The notes under the pieces are model-generated. The model did no database searches and had not been told where the DNA came from. It worked only from the letters and a program-made list of their open reading frames with translations. Made by a program: the position numbers and the translations under genes. A stretch of DNA of 64,000 nucleotides. Source: Lachnospiraceae bacterium (lineage in GTDB: Bacteria > Bacillota > Clostridia > Lachnospirales > Lachnospiraceae). Of this stretch, positions 46,151 through 54,166 are shown piece after piece (within the stretch, counting starts at the first letter, position 1; every line of letters starts with the position of its first letter). Where the stretch lies: positions 434,001-498,000 of the forward strand of contig JAGAMF010000005.1 of the NCBI GenBank assembly GCA_017624855.1, in the 5' to 3' direction.

Positions 46151-47347
46151 TTATTTATTTTTATAGTAATTTACAACTTTCTTAACTGCTTTGATGACAT
46201 CCTCCACATCCTCGTTGGTGAGAGAGTAATATAAAGGAATGCTCATAATTCTGTCATATAAGTGTTCTGCATTGGGGCATAAGCCTTTGGTATAGCCAAG
46301 CTTTTCATAATAAGAATGGTAATACACCGGCATGTAATGCACTTGGGGACATACATTTTCTTCCCATAATGCGTCAAAAAACTCTCTACGGTTACAGCTT
46401 AAAAGATCTAAGTTAAGCTGAATAATATACAAATGCCTTGTGGTTTCCGATTCGGGAATTTCTTTCTGAACAATAATCTCGGGCATATTGGCAAATGCTT
46501 CGTTGTATTTATGAACAATTTCATCACGACGCTTGGAAAATGCAGGAAGTTTGTTTAACTGGCTTGCAATTAAAGCTGACTGGAAATCCGTAATGCGGTA
46601 ATTATAGCCTAACTCAACCTGTTCATTATACCAGGGGTCATCTGTGGGATGAACCATTTCATCCATATTTCGTGTTATGCCGTGGGTGCGCAAGCGCATC
46701 AGCTTATGATAAAGTTCTTCGTTGTTTGTAAGAATTGCACCGCCTTCGCCGCCGGTAACGGTTTTTACGGGGTGAAAGCTGAATGTGGTCATGTCCGCAA
46801 TGCTTCCTACTGCCTGTCCTTTGTATTTGGTGCCGATGGAGTGAGCTGCATCTTCAATAAGAATTAGATTGTGCTCCTTGCAAATAGCACGGATTTCATC
46901 CAGCTCTACTGCCTGCCCTGTAAAATCTACCGCAACTACCGCTTTGGTATTTGGGGTAATGTGTTCTCGGATGGACTGCGGTGAAATGTTGTAGGTCTCC
47001 GGATTGATATCTGCGAATACGGGTTTTGCACCGCAATATAAAGCACAATTGGCAGATGCTGCGAAGGTGATGGGAGTAGTAATTACTTCATCTTCTTTTT
47101 GAATATCTGCGGCCAAACATGCTAAGTGGAGAGCGGCAGTTCCGTTGCTTACGGCTACGGCATATTTTGCTCCGGTGATTTCACATAATTTTTTCTCGAG
47201 ATTAGCGGCCATGGGACCACAAGTGATTAAATCACTTTTTAAAACATTGGTTACAGCCTGAACATCCGCATCATCGATGTATTGTCTTCCGTAATAAATC
47301 TTTTTTTCTCGAACGGGAGTTCCGCCGAAAATAGCAAGGTTTTCCAT
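46151..47347 (-). CDS. pseC: UDP-4-amino-4,6-dideoxy-L-AltNAc transaminase (PseC)
   Basis: 398 residues of the DegT family, PseC type. It has FGGTPVREKKIYYGRQ at the start, then AVAVSNGTAALHLACLAA and the PLP Lys in FSFHPVKTVTGGEGGAIL, where HPxK replaces the NGNK of the pglE product. It aminates the 5-inverted 4-keto sugar, the second step to pseudaminic acid. GAGGT lies 6 bases before the ATG. It is on the opposite strand to pseI and pseG and shares a 165-base divergent promoter region with them. No pseB is in the window, but CapE (21577) makes the same ketosugar. Confidence 0.9.
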   Translation of the reverse strand: MENLAIFGGTPVREKKIYYGRQYIDDADVQAVTNVLKSDLITCGPMAANLEKKLCEITGAKYAVAVSNGTAALHLACLAADIQKEDEVITTPITFAASANCALYCGAKPVFADINPETYNISPQSIREHITPNTKAVVAVDFTGQAVELDEIRAICKEHNLILIEDAAHSIGTKYKGQAVGSIADMTTFSFHPVKTVTGGEGGAILTNNEELYHKLMRLRTHGITRNMDEMVHPTDDPWYNEQVELGYNYRITDFQSALIASQLNKLPAFSKRRDEIVHKYNEAFANMPEIIVQKEIPESETTRHLYIIQLNLDLLSCNRREFFDALWEENVCPQVHYMPVYYHSYYEKLGYTKGLCPNAEHLYDRIMSIPLYYSLTNEDVEDVIKAVKKVVNYYKNK

Positions 47348-47388
47348 ATTTATACCTCATAAATTATATATTTCAATATAAAAATATA

Positions 47389-47406
47389 ATTAGCATAAAT
47401 GCTAAT
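47389..47406. promoter_or_regulatory. 18-base inverted repeat in the pseC divergent region, possible operator
   Basis: ATTAGCAT-AA-ATGCTAAT, two perfect 8-base arms. It lies 20 bases upstream of a TATAAT on the minus strand (47368-47363) that may serve pseC, and 52 bases before the plus-strand promoter. Placement and symmetry suit a repressor or activator site. No T run follows on either strand. Confidence 0.45.
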
Positions 47407-47458
47407 ATCCAACTCTTAATATTATAAGCCATGTTGACAAGGGTTTCAATCATTTTCA

Positions 47459-47487
47459 TTGTTTTTTTGTCTGTTACTATGTATAAT
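47459..47487 (+). promoter_or_regulatory. sigma-A promoter for the membrane protein-pseI-pseG unit
   Basis: TTGTTT at 47459-47464, 17 bases, TATAAT at 47482-47487, 26 bases before the ATG at 47513. A perfect -10 with a moderate -35. A TTGACA at 47434 has no good -10 partner. Confidence 0.6.
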
Positions 47488-47512
47488 GGCAATAGGGAAA
47501 GAGGTGTAAAGA

Positions 47513-48550
47513 ATGCTTCAGATTTTATTGGCGGTCTTTTGGCTGTTGGTGATACCTTTTGGTTGTGGCGTTTTTTTGACAAAAAAGATGCCTCGGGAAC
47601 AACAGAGTTTAGGGAATATTTTTTTGAACGGCTATCTTGTGATGATAGCCTTGTTTCAGTGTGTATATTTGTGTTTTGTTTTGCTGAAGAGTAATGATTT
47701 TAATTTACTGTCAATTGTGTTTGGGATAACGGTTGTTATTTTTGCATTATGTTCGACATGGCTTGGCAGGGATATTGTTGTGCCTTGTGTAAAATGTCTG
47801 AAAAATAAAGATGCTTTATTGCTGAAAACAGTGTTTGCGGTAATTGTGGCGGCTCAATTGGTGATGCGCCTAATGCAGCAAATCTATGACGGTGACGATG
47901 CCTTTTATATTGCTACCGCTACGGCAAGTTATGCCAGCGGCACCATGAATCGGATTCAGCCTTACACTGGATTTGTAATAGATGGTTTGGATATGAGACA
48001 TGCTTTGGCGGGAGCACCTATATGGATGGCATTTTTATCCAAGGTCACTATGATACATCCCGCAATTATGGGGCACAGTGTACTGTCTCTTATTATGATT
48101 GTACTGCATTATTTGGTAATTCTTGGCTCGGGTAGTGTGTTGTTCAAAGAGAAGAAGCAGGAGAAATATTTATTTGCATCGCTGGTAGGTTTTTTTAATA
48201 TTTACGGATATGTAAGCATTTATACTGCCCAGACATTCTTTTTGACACGAACCTGGCAGGGTAAAAGTATATTTGCAAACCTGTTCCTGCCCGTACTTCT
48301 TCTTTTGCTGTTGCGAATCGGTGAAATAAAACAGAAAGAAAAGGTGTCAAATTTATATTATATTTGGGCGGCAATCATTTTATTCGGAGCAGTTTCCATG
48401 ACCACCATGGGTGTGCTCATTGCTCCGGTACTTTTTATGTTTGGTATTGCTTTCCTTGCGATTTATCACAGAAATCCTAAGATGTTTTTTAAAGCGCTTT
48501 TTGCCTGCGTGCCGGTAGGTTTGGTGGGACTTTTGTATTTTATTTTATAA
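47513..48550 (+). CDS. multi-span membrane protein (DUF6077/GT-C-like)
   Basis: 345 residues with about 9-10 hydrophobic segments. Between spans 3 and 4 is a polar outer loop with YDGDDAFYIATATASYASG, an acidic motif in the first loop as in GT-C glycosyltransferases. It resembles DUF6077 proteins, but these are longer; here the C-terminal part ends abruptly after the last helix. Another membrane protein at 51262-52044 may be the other half. A GT-C enzyme would take a lipid-phosphate sugar, such as that made by the GtrB-like protein at 29234, and use it on the outer face. That role is inferred. Confidence 0.62.
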   Translation: MLQILLAVFWLLVIPFGCGVFLTKKMPREQQSLGNIFLNGYLVMIALFQCVYLCFVLLKSNDFNLLSIVFGITVVIFALCSTWLGRDIVVPCVKCLKNKDALLLKTVFAVIVAAQLVMRLMQQIYDGDDAFYIATATASYASGTMNRIQPYTGFVIDGLDMRHALAGAPIWMAFLSKVTMIHPAIMGHSVLSLIMIVLHYLVILGSGSVLFKEKKQEKYLFASLVGFFNIYGYVSIYTAQTFFLTRTWQGKSIFANLFLPVLLLLLLRIGEIKQKEKVSNLYYIWAAIILFGAVSMTTMGVLIAPVLFMFGIAFLAIYHRNPKMFFKALFACVPVGLVGLLYFIL

Positions 48551-48570
48551 AAAGGGAGATTGATAAAGAT

Positions 48571-50208
48571 ATGAGTACTTTTAAAATAAAAAACCGTATC
48601 ATCGGTGAAGGGTATCCGGCCTATATTATTGCAGAAATGTCGGCAAATCATGCGGGTAGCATCGAACGCGCGAAAGAGATTATTCGTGCTGCGAAGGCGG
48701 CGGGGGCAGACTGTGTGAAAATTCAGACTTATACACCGGATACTTTGACTATTGATTGCGATAATGAATATTTTGCCATTACGGAAGGCACCTGGAAGGG
48801 GGAAAATCTGTATGGTTTGTATGGTAAAGCATATACTCCTTTGGAGTGGCAGGCGGAGCTTTATGCAGAGGCAAAGCGCATCGGAATCGATTTTTTTTCT
48901 ACACCCTTTGATAACGATACGGCAGATTTTTTAGAAGATATGGGGATGGAATTTTATAAAATTGCATCTTTTGAAATGATTGATTTGGATTTTCTTCGTC
49001 ATGTGGCGGCAAAGCAGAAGCCTATGATTGTATCTACAGGAATGTCCACCTTGGAGGAAATGAAAGAGGCTGTAAATGCCATTTATGAAACGGGAAACCG
49101 ACAGTTGGCACTTTTAAAATGTTCCAGCGCATATCCTGCGGTATCGGATGAAATGAATTTAAAAACCATTCAGCATATGAAGGAGGTTTTTGATATTCCT
49201 ATCGGTTTATCAGATCATTCCATGGGGTCCCTTGGAGCGGTAACGGCGGTAGCGCTGGGGGCATGTATTATTGAAAAACATTTTTGCCTCGGTAGGGAGA
49301 TTGAGAACCCGGATGCTTCTTTTTCCATGACGCCCGAAGAGTTTAGGCAGATGGTGGAAGATGTAAGAGCTGTGGAGCGAGCTATGGGTAAACCTACCTA
49401 TGGTATGGCACCTTCCGAAAAAAATAACATGGTGTTCAGGCGCTCCTTGTTTGCAGTGAAGGATATTAAAGCGGGAGAGGTCTTTACTTCCGAGAACATT
49501 CGCAGTATTCGCCCCGGCTATGGTTTGAAGCCGAAGTTTCAGCAAGATCTTTTGACTATGACGGCAGGTAAAGATATTAAGAGAGGCGAGCCTTTAAGCT
49601 TTGAAGCAGTTCAAAAAGGCGCCGTGCTCTTTTTAACCAATAACAGTAATACAGATAGTTTTTATAACAGATTAAAAGCATGTGAAGAAAAGGTATATCG
49701 TTTTACCAATAAGTTGACATTGGACATTATAAAAGCGATAGAGCCTTCCTTTGTGATTAGTTTTAACTATAAACATATTGTGCCCGCAGAAGTGTTGGAT
49801 TACATGAAGGGACGCATTGTAAACCTTCATACCTCCTACTTGCCTTATAATAAAGGTGCAGCGCCCAATTTCTTTTCCTTTTATGAAGATACTCCGAAGG
49901 GGGTAACCATTCATGAAATGGCACCGGGGTTGGATGAAGGCGCAATTCTTTTGCAACGCTTAGTGGAGATGAAGGCGGAGGAAGAAACCTTTGCAAGTTC
50001 GTATGATAAGCTTATGATGGCCATGGAGAAACTTTTCTTTGAGCATTGGGATGCCTTAAAAGCAGGTAATGTTAAGGCTGAGGAGCAAGTTGGTGAGGGC
50101 ACATACCATACCTCTCGCCAGTTAAAGGAAATAAGAGATAAAAGTGATTTTACCTGGAACGAAAATATTGCGCAGGTATTGGATAGAGTAAGACAGGATA
50201 AAAAATGA
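48571..50208 (+). CDS. pseI: pseudaminic acid synthase fused to a formyltransferase domain
   Basis: 545 residues, about 200 more than PseI. Residues 1-265 are the NeuB-type barrel with PseI-like blocks (AEMSANHAGSIERA, IQTYTPDTLT, LSDHSMGSLG, IEKHFCLG). Residues 290-348 are the SAF domain. From 350 a Rossmann-type formyltransferase follows, with the catalytic triad Asn418, His420 (IVNLHTSYLP) and Asp455 (GLDEGAIL). The His-to-Asp distance of 35 is close to the 36 in Fmt and ArnA. The first part condenses the 6-deoxy-AltdiNAc-type sugar with PEP. The second probably formylates the 4-amino group of the earlier intermediate, replacing PseH, which is missing. The stop overlaps pseG by 4 bases. 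Confidence 0.88.
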   Translation: MSTFKIKNRIIGEGYPAYIIAEMSANHAGSIERAKEIIRAAKAAGADCVKIQTYTPDTLTIDCDNEYFAITEGTWKGENLYGLYGKAYTPLEWQAELYAEAKRIGIDFFSTPFDNDTADFLEDMGMEFYKIASFEMIDLDFLRHVAAKQKPMIVSTGMSTLEEMKEAVNAIYETGNRQLALLKCSSAYPAVSDEMNLKTIQHMKEVFDIPIGLSDHSMGSLGAVTAVALGACIIEKHFCLGREIENPDASFSMTPEEFRQMVEDVRAVERAMGKPTYGMAPSEKNNMVFRRSLFAVKDIKAGEVFTSENIRSIRPGYGLKPKFQQDLLTMTAGKDIKRGEPLSFEAVQKGAVLFLTNNSNTDSFYNRLKACEEKVYRFTNKLTLDIIKAIEPSFVISFNYKHIVPAEVLDYMKGRIVNLHTSYLPYNKGAAPNFFSFYEDTPKGVTIHEMAPGLDEGAILLQRLVEMKAEEETFASSYDKLMMAMEKLFFEHWDALKAGNVKAEEQVGEGTYHTSRQLKEIRDKSDFTWNENIAQVLDRVRQDKK

Positions 50209-51224
50209 TAGGAATCAGAGCAGACGGAAACAAAAAAATCGGAATAGGTCATATTATGCGTTGTATGACCGTGGGAGACGCAATGAAGCAGCTGGGGGAA
50301 GACGTGATTTTCTTTTTGGCGGATTGTGACTGCGTATCTTTGGTAGAAAGCAGAGGATTTCGTTGTTGTGTTCTGGATTCGTTATATGATGACTTGAATT
50401 CCGAAACGGAAAAAGTGATGGGCTTATTGGATGAATTTCATGTGAATAAGTTGCTTGTTGATTCTTATTATGTGACGCCGGAATATCTTAAGGCATTAAG
50501 CGAAAAAGTTGTCATTGCCTATTTGGATGATATGGATATGTTTGAATATCCTGTTGATGTTTTGATTAATTACAATGTGTTTGCTCAAGCTGAGGATTAT
50601 CCCTATGTGACAGAGGATACGCAGTGTTTAATCGGTCCGAAATACGCGCCTGTGAGAAAAGAGTTTGCCAATGTATGTGCATCCGAAAATAAAGAGGTGG
50701 AAAATATTCTTATTACCTTAGGGGGGAGCGACCAATACAATCTTTCCCTAAAAATTGCAAGGGTTTTGCTTGAATGTACAAATTGCAGATTGCATGTGGT
50801 GTGTGGTCCTTTTAACAGGAATCGTGAAGAATTGGTGGAGTTGGCCGAGAATAATGAACGGGTTCTTTTACATGAGAATGTAAAAGAAATGTGGAAGCTG
50901 ATGGAAGACTGTGAATTGGCAGTGTCGGCAGCCGGGTCTACCATGTGCGAGCTGGCAACGGCCCGTGTGCCTGCCATTACATTTTCTTTTGTGGATAATC
51001 AGCAAAAAATTGCAGAAGCTTTTGGAGAAAAGAATGCTGCTGTAACTGTGGGACATTACGAATGTACTAGGGAACCGGAATTTTTGAATGACATAAAAGA
51101 AGCGGTGACAAAGATGATTTCTGATGCGGAATTTCGAGAAAGTGTCGGAAAGAATGCTTATAAATTGGTGGATGGCGCCGGGGCGGAAAGAATTGCACGA
51201 GCTATCATGGAGCGAACGAGATAA
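50205..51224 (+). CDS. pseG: UDP-sugar hydrolase PseG
   Basis: 339 residues. It begins IGIRADGNKKIGIGHIMRCM, the PseG signature with the His of GIGHIMR. The GT-B-like C-terminal half has ILITLGGSDQYN, CELAVSAAGSTMCELA and FVDNQQKIAEAF. It removes UDP from the di-amino sugar before PseI acts. The ATG is within ATGA, overlapping the pseI fusion stop, so the two are translated together. No acetyltransferase domain is fused to it. Confidence 0.9.
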   Translation: MIGIRADGNKKIGIGHIMRCMTVGDAMKQLGEDVIFFLADCDCVSLVESRGFRCCVLDSLYDDLNSETEKVMGLLDEFHVNKLLVDSYYVTPEYLKALSEKVVIAYLDDMDMFEYPVDVLINYNVFAQAEDYPYVTEDTQCLIGPKYAPVRKEFANVCASENKEVENILITLGGSDQYNLSLKIARVLLECTNCRLHVVCGPFNRNREELVELAENNERVLLHENVKEMWKLMEDCELAVSAAGSTMCELATARVPAITFSFVDNQQKIAEAFGEKNAAVTVGHYECTREPEFLNDIKEAVTKMISDAEFRESVGKNAYKLVDGAGAERIARAIMERTR

Positions 51225-51261
51225 TCGGATATAAAATTATGTGAAAGAAAGGAGTGACACA

Positions 51262-52044
51262 ATGGTTGGCGCAGAAGGTTCTGTTTTAATGATGTTAAAA
51301 TTATATGGTGGCAATATGAGCCTGATGTTGTTATTTGTTGCTTCTTTGATTTATTTGTGGATTACGGACAAAAATAAAGGACGGAAGGCAGTGCTTGTAT
51401 ATACTTCCGTTGCGGTTTTGGGCTTGTTTTTCTTTCCCTTGTTTTCATATTTCGTAATAGATATTATGGGCGAAGAAGAAATATATTACCGTCTGCTTTG
51501 GGCATTGCCCATGGGCGTTGTGATTGCTTATGCGGCAGTGAGATTTTTGAGCGCAATAAAAAAGAAATGGTTGCAGGCAATATTGTTGCTTTTATTGTGT
51601 GCGTATATTGCCGTAGGCGGTCATTTGATCTATAAAAGCCCGCAGTTTAGCAGAGCCGAGAATATATATCAGGTGCCGGATGCGGTGGTTCAAAGCTGCG
51701 ATGCCATTGTAGTGCCCGGCAGGGAAGTTATGGCGGCGTTTCCGGCGGAGTTAGTACCTTATGTGCGCCAATATTCTGCGTTTGTGGTAATGCCTTACGG
51801 ATATGATTCTCTTGTGGAACGCTGGGGACTGGGCGAGGACTTGGAAGTGGAAATGAGCAAAGATGTTTCCGATGCTAAGCTTTTATCCGAATTGGCAATG
51901 GAAGAAGGGTGCCATTTCCTGGTTATAAACCAAAACCATGTTATTGCGGGAGATTTGGCCGATTACGATTATACGCTGATTCTGCAGGTGGAAGGATATG
52001 ATGTGTATAAATACGATTATGCGGATTTGCGAACGGAGTTTTAA
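51262..52044 (+). CDS. membrane protein of unknown function, possible partner of the DUF6077-like protein
   Basis: I start at ATG 51262 (260 aa): AAAGGAG at 51247-51253 lies 8 bases upstream, and the GTG at 51241 precedes that site. Four spans lie at about 14-33, 42-70, 80-100 and 110-128. A soluble outer domain of about 130 residues follows, with PDAVVQSCDAIVVPG and MEEGCHFLVINQNHVI. The stretch EEIYYRLLWALPMGVVIAYA looks like the late part of large GT-C-like proteins. With the truncated-looking protein at 47513 it may form one split enzyme; pseI and pseG lie between them. This is inference. Confidence 0.55.
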   Translation: MVGAEGSVLMMLKLYGGNMSLMLLFVASLIYLWITDKNKGRKAVLVYTSVAVLGLFFFPLFSYFVIDIMGEEEIYYRLLWALPMGVVIAYAAVRFLSAIKKKWLQAILLLLLCAYIAVGGHLIYKSPQFSRAENIYQVPDAVVQSCDAIVVPGREVMAAFPAELVPYVRQYSAFVVMPYGYDSLVERWGLGEDLEVEMSKDVSDAKLLSELAMEEGCHFLVINQNHVIAGDLADYDYTLILQVEGYDVYKYDYADLRTEF

Positions 52045-52084
52045 ATCCGATGCTGTTAAAAAAGTGGATTTTCCTCTGGTTTTA

Positions 52085-52093
52085 TGATATAAT
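52085..52093 (+). promoter_or_regulatory. extended -10 promoter of the rml/ABC-export operon
   Basis: TGATATAAT at 52085-52093, a full extended -10, 48 bases before the rmlB ATG. The -35 region (TGGATT at 17 bases) is weak. A 7-bp inverted repeat, TGCAATG (52093-52099) and CATTGCA (52112-52118), spans the expected transcription start and could be a regulatory site. Confidence 0.55.
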
Positions 52094-52141
52094 GCAATGT
52101 GATATGCTATGCATTGCAAGAAAGATTTAAGGAGACAACGA

Positions 52142-53221
52142 ATGAGAACATATCTTGTGACAGGCGGTGCCGGTTTTATCGGTTCCAATTACATTCATTA
52201 CATGTTTGAAAAATACGGAGATGATATTAAGATTATTAATGTGGATGCTCTCACATATGCCGGTAATTTAGAGAATTTAAAGGCTGTGGAGAATCGTCCC
52301 AACTATACATTTGTAAAAGCTGATATTACGGACAAGGATGCCATCGGCAAAATTTTTGCGGAGAACGAAATCGACAGAGTTGTGCATTTTGCGGCAGAAA
52401 GCCATGTAGACAGAAGTATCCGTAATCCTGAAGTTTTTGTGAAAACCAATGTAATCGGAACTGCGGTTATGTTAAACTGCGCCAAGGCAGCTTGGGAATT
52501 GCCCGAAGGTGGTTTTAAGGAGGACAAGAAGTTTTTACATGTATCTACGGATGAAGTGTACGGCTCTCTTCCCGATGATGAGAATGCGTTCTTTTATGAG
52601 ACTTCTCCCTATGACCCTCATTCTCCTTACTCAGCAAGTAAGGCGGGGTCTGATATGTTGGTAAAATCTTATATGGATACTTATAAGTTTCCTGCAAACA
52701 TTACCAACTGCTCCAATAACTACGGACCTTATCAGTTCCCTGAAAAGTTGATTCCGTTGATTATCAACAATGCTCTTCAGGGCAAGAAGCTTCCGGTTTA
52801 CGGAGACGGTAAGAATGTTCGTGACTGGCTTTATGTAAGAGACCATGCCAAGGCTATTGATATGGTACAGGAGAAGGGTAAGCTTTTCGAAACATACAAT
52901 GTGGGCGGTCACAATGAAAAACAGAATATTGAAATCATCGAAATTATTCTGGAGACATTACAGGAAATGCTTCCTGATAACGATCCCCGTAAGGCTTTGG
53001 TAAGCAAGGACCTGATTACTTATGTGGAAGACCGCAAGGGTCATGACAGAAGATATGCCATCGCACCTGATAAAATCAGAGCAGACCTGGGTTGGGAACC
53101 CGAAACAATGTTTAAGGAAGGTATTAAGTTGACCATACAGTGGTATTTCGAGAACGAAGACTGGATGAAGAGAGTCACCAGCGGAGATTATCAGAAGTAC
53201 TACGAAGAAATGTATCAATAA
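52142..53221 (+). CDS. rmlB: dTDP-glucose 4,6-dehydratase
   Basis: I start at ATG 52142 (359 aa), 7 bases after AAGGAG; the ATG at 52109 adds only a basic tail before the Rossmann motif YLVTGGAGFIGSNYI. ESHVDRSIRNP, VSTDEVYGSL and the Tyr-Lys pair in YSASKAGSDML are diagnostic. It makes dTDP-4-keto-6-deoxyglucose, step two to dTDP-L-rhamnose. It opens the rml/ABC-export operon. Confidence 0.95.
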   Translation: MRTYLVTGGAGFIGSNYIHYMFEKYGDDIKIINVDALTYAGNLENLKAVENRPNYTFVKADITDKDAIGKIFAENEIDRVVHFAAESHVDRSIRNPEVFVKTNVIGTAVMLNCAKAAWELPEGGFKEDKKFLHVSTDEVYGSLPDDENAFFYETSPYDPHSPYSASKAGSDMLVKSYMDTYKFPANITNCSNNYGPYQFPEKLIPLIINNALQGKKLPVYGDGKNVRDWLYVRDHAKAIDMVQEKGKLFETYNVGGHNEKQNIEIIEIILETLQEMLPDNDPRKALVSKDLITYVEDRKGHDRRYAIAPDKIRADLGWEPETMFKEGIKLTIQWYFENEDWMKRVTSGDYQKYYEEMYQ

Positions 53222-53228
53222 AAATGAC

Positions 53229-53256
53229 AATGGGGACGGTGAACGCCGTTCCCATT
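53229..53256 (+). other. intercistronic hairpin between rmlB and rmlA
   Basis: AATGGGGACGG (53229-53239) and CCGTTCCCATT (53246-53256) make an 11-bp stem with one G-U pair and a 6-base loop. No T run follows, so it should not stop transcription; it could act as an mRNA processing or stability element. It lies 16 bases before the rmlA ribosome site. Confidence 0.6.
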
Positions 53257-53281
53257 CAGTGCGTATAAAAGGAGAGAAAAA

Positions 53282-54151
53282 ATGAAGGGAATTATTCTTG
53301 CGGGCGGTTCCGGAACCCGTCTTTATCCATTGACAAAAGCAATTTCCAAGCAGATTATGCCGGTGTATGACAAACCTATGATTTATTATCCTTTGTCTAT
53401 TTTAATGCTGGCAGGAATACAGGATATTTTGATTATTTCCACACCCAGAGATTTGCCGGTTTTTAAGGAATTGTTCGGCGACGGTTCGCAATTGGGTCTT
53501 CGCATGGAATATGCCATTCAGGAATATCCCAGAGGCTTGGCGGATGCTTTTATTATCGGTGCGGATTTTATCGGTGATGACAGTGTGGCGTTGATTCTTG
53601 GAGATAATATTTTTTATGGACAGAGCTTTTCCAAGGTGCTTCGTGAAGTGGCATCACAGGAAAGCGGCGCAACTATTTTCGGTTATTATGTAAGAGACCC
53701 CAGAGAATATGGAGTTGTAGAATTCGATGAGAGCGGTAAGGCGTTGTCCATCGAAGAAAAGCCGGAACACCCCAAGAGCAATTACGCGGTTCCGGGCTTG
53801 TATTTTTATGATAACAAGGTAGTTGAAATTGCAAAGAATGTGAAGCCTTCGGCTCGCGGTGAGATTGAAATTACCAGCATCAACAATGAATATTTAAGCC
53901 GCGGTGAATTGAATGTAAGAACTTTGGGGCGTGGTTTTGCCTGGCTGGATACCGGAAATCATGATGCGCTTTTGGATGCGTCGGATTTCGTGGCAGCGTT
54001 CCAAAAACGCCAGGGATTATACATTTCCTGCATTGAAGAGATTGCCTATAAGCGTGGTTTTATCACAAAAGAGCAGCTTCTTGCGTTGGCAGAGCCCTTG
54101 ATGAAAACACCTTACGGACAGTATCTTGTTGAGGTGGCAAACGGATTATAA
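53282..54151 (+). CDS. rmlA: glucose-1-phosphate thymidylyltransferase
   Basis: 289 residues, standard length. [46 protein letters not shown] and [16 protein letters not shown] are the RmlA signatures. It makes dTDP-glucose, the first step to dTDP-L-rhamnose. AAAAGGAG precedes the ATG. A GH25 gene separates it from rmlC, which is unusual. Confidence 0.95.
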   Translation: MKGIILAGGSGTRLYPLTKAISKQIMPVYDKPMIYYPLSILMLAGIQDILIISTPRDLPVFKELFGDGSQLGLRMEYAIQEYPRGLADAFIIGADFIGDDSVALILGDNIFYGQSFSKVLREVASQESGATIFGYYVRDPREYGVVEFDESGKALSIEEKPEHPKSNYAVPGLYFYDNKVVEIAKNVKPSARGEIEITSINNEYLSRGELNVRTLGRGFAWLDTGNHDALLDASDFVAAFQKRQGLYISCIEEIAYKRGFITKEQLLALAEPLMKTPYGQYLVEVANGL

Positions 54152-54166
54152 AACAGAGGAGCAACA

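Noticed and set aside
47434-47462. TTGACA at 47434 as a promoter for the membrane protein gene
   Set aside because: The hexamer 17 bases on (CATTGT) is a poor -10; the TATAAT at 47482 pairs better with TTGTTT.
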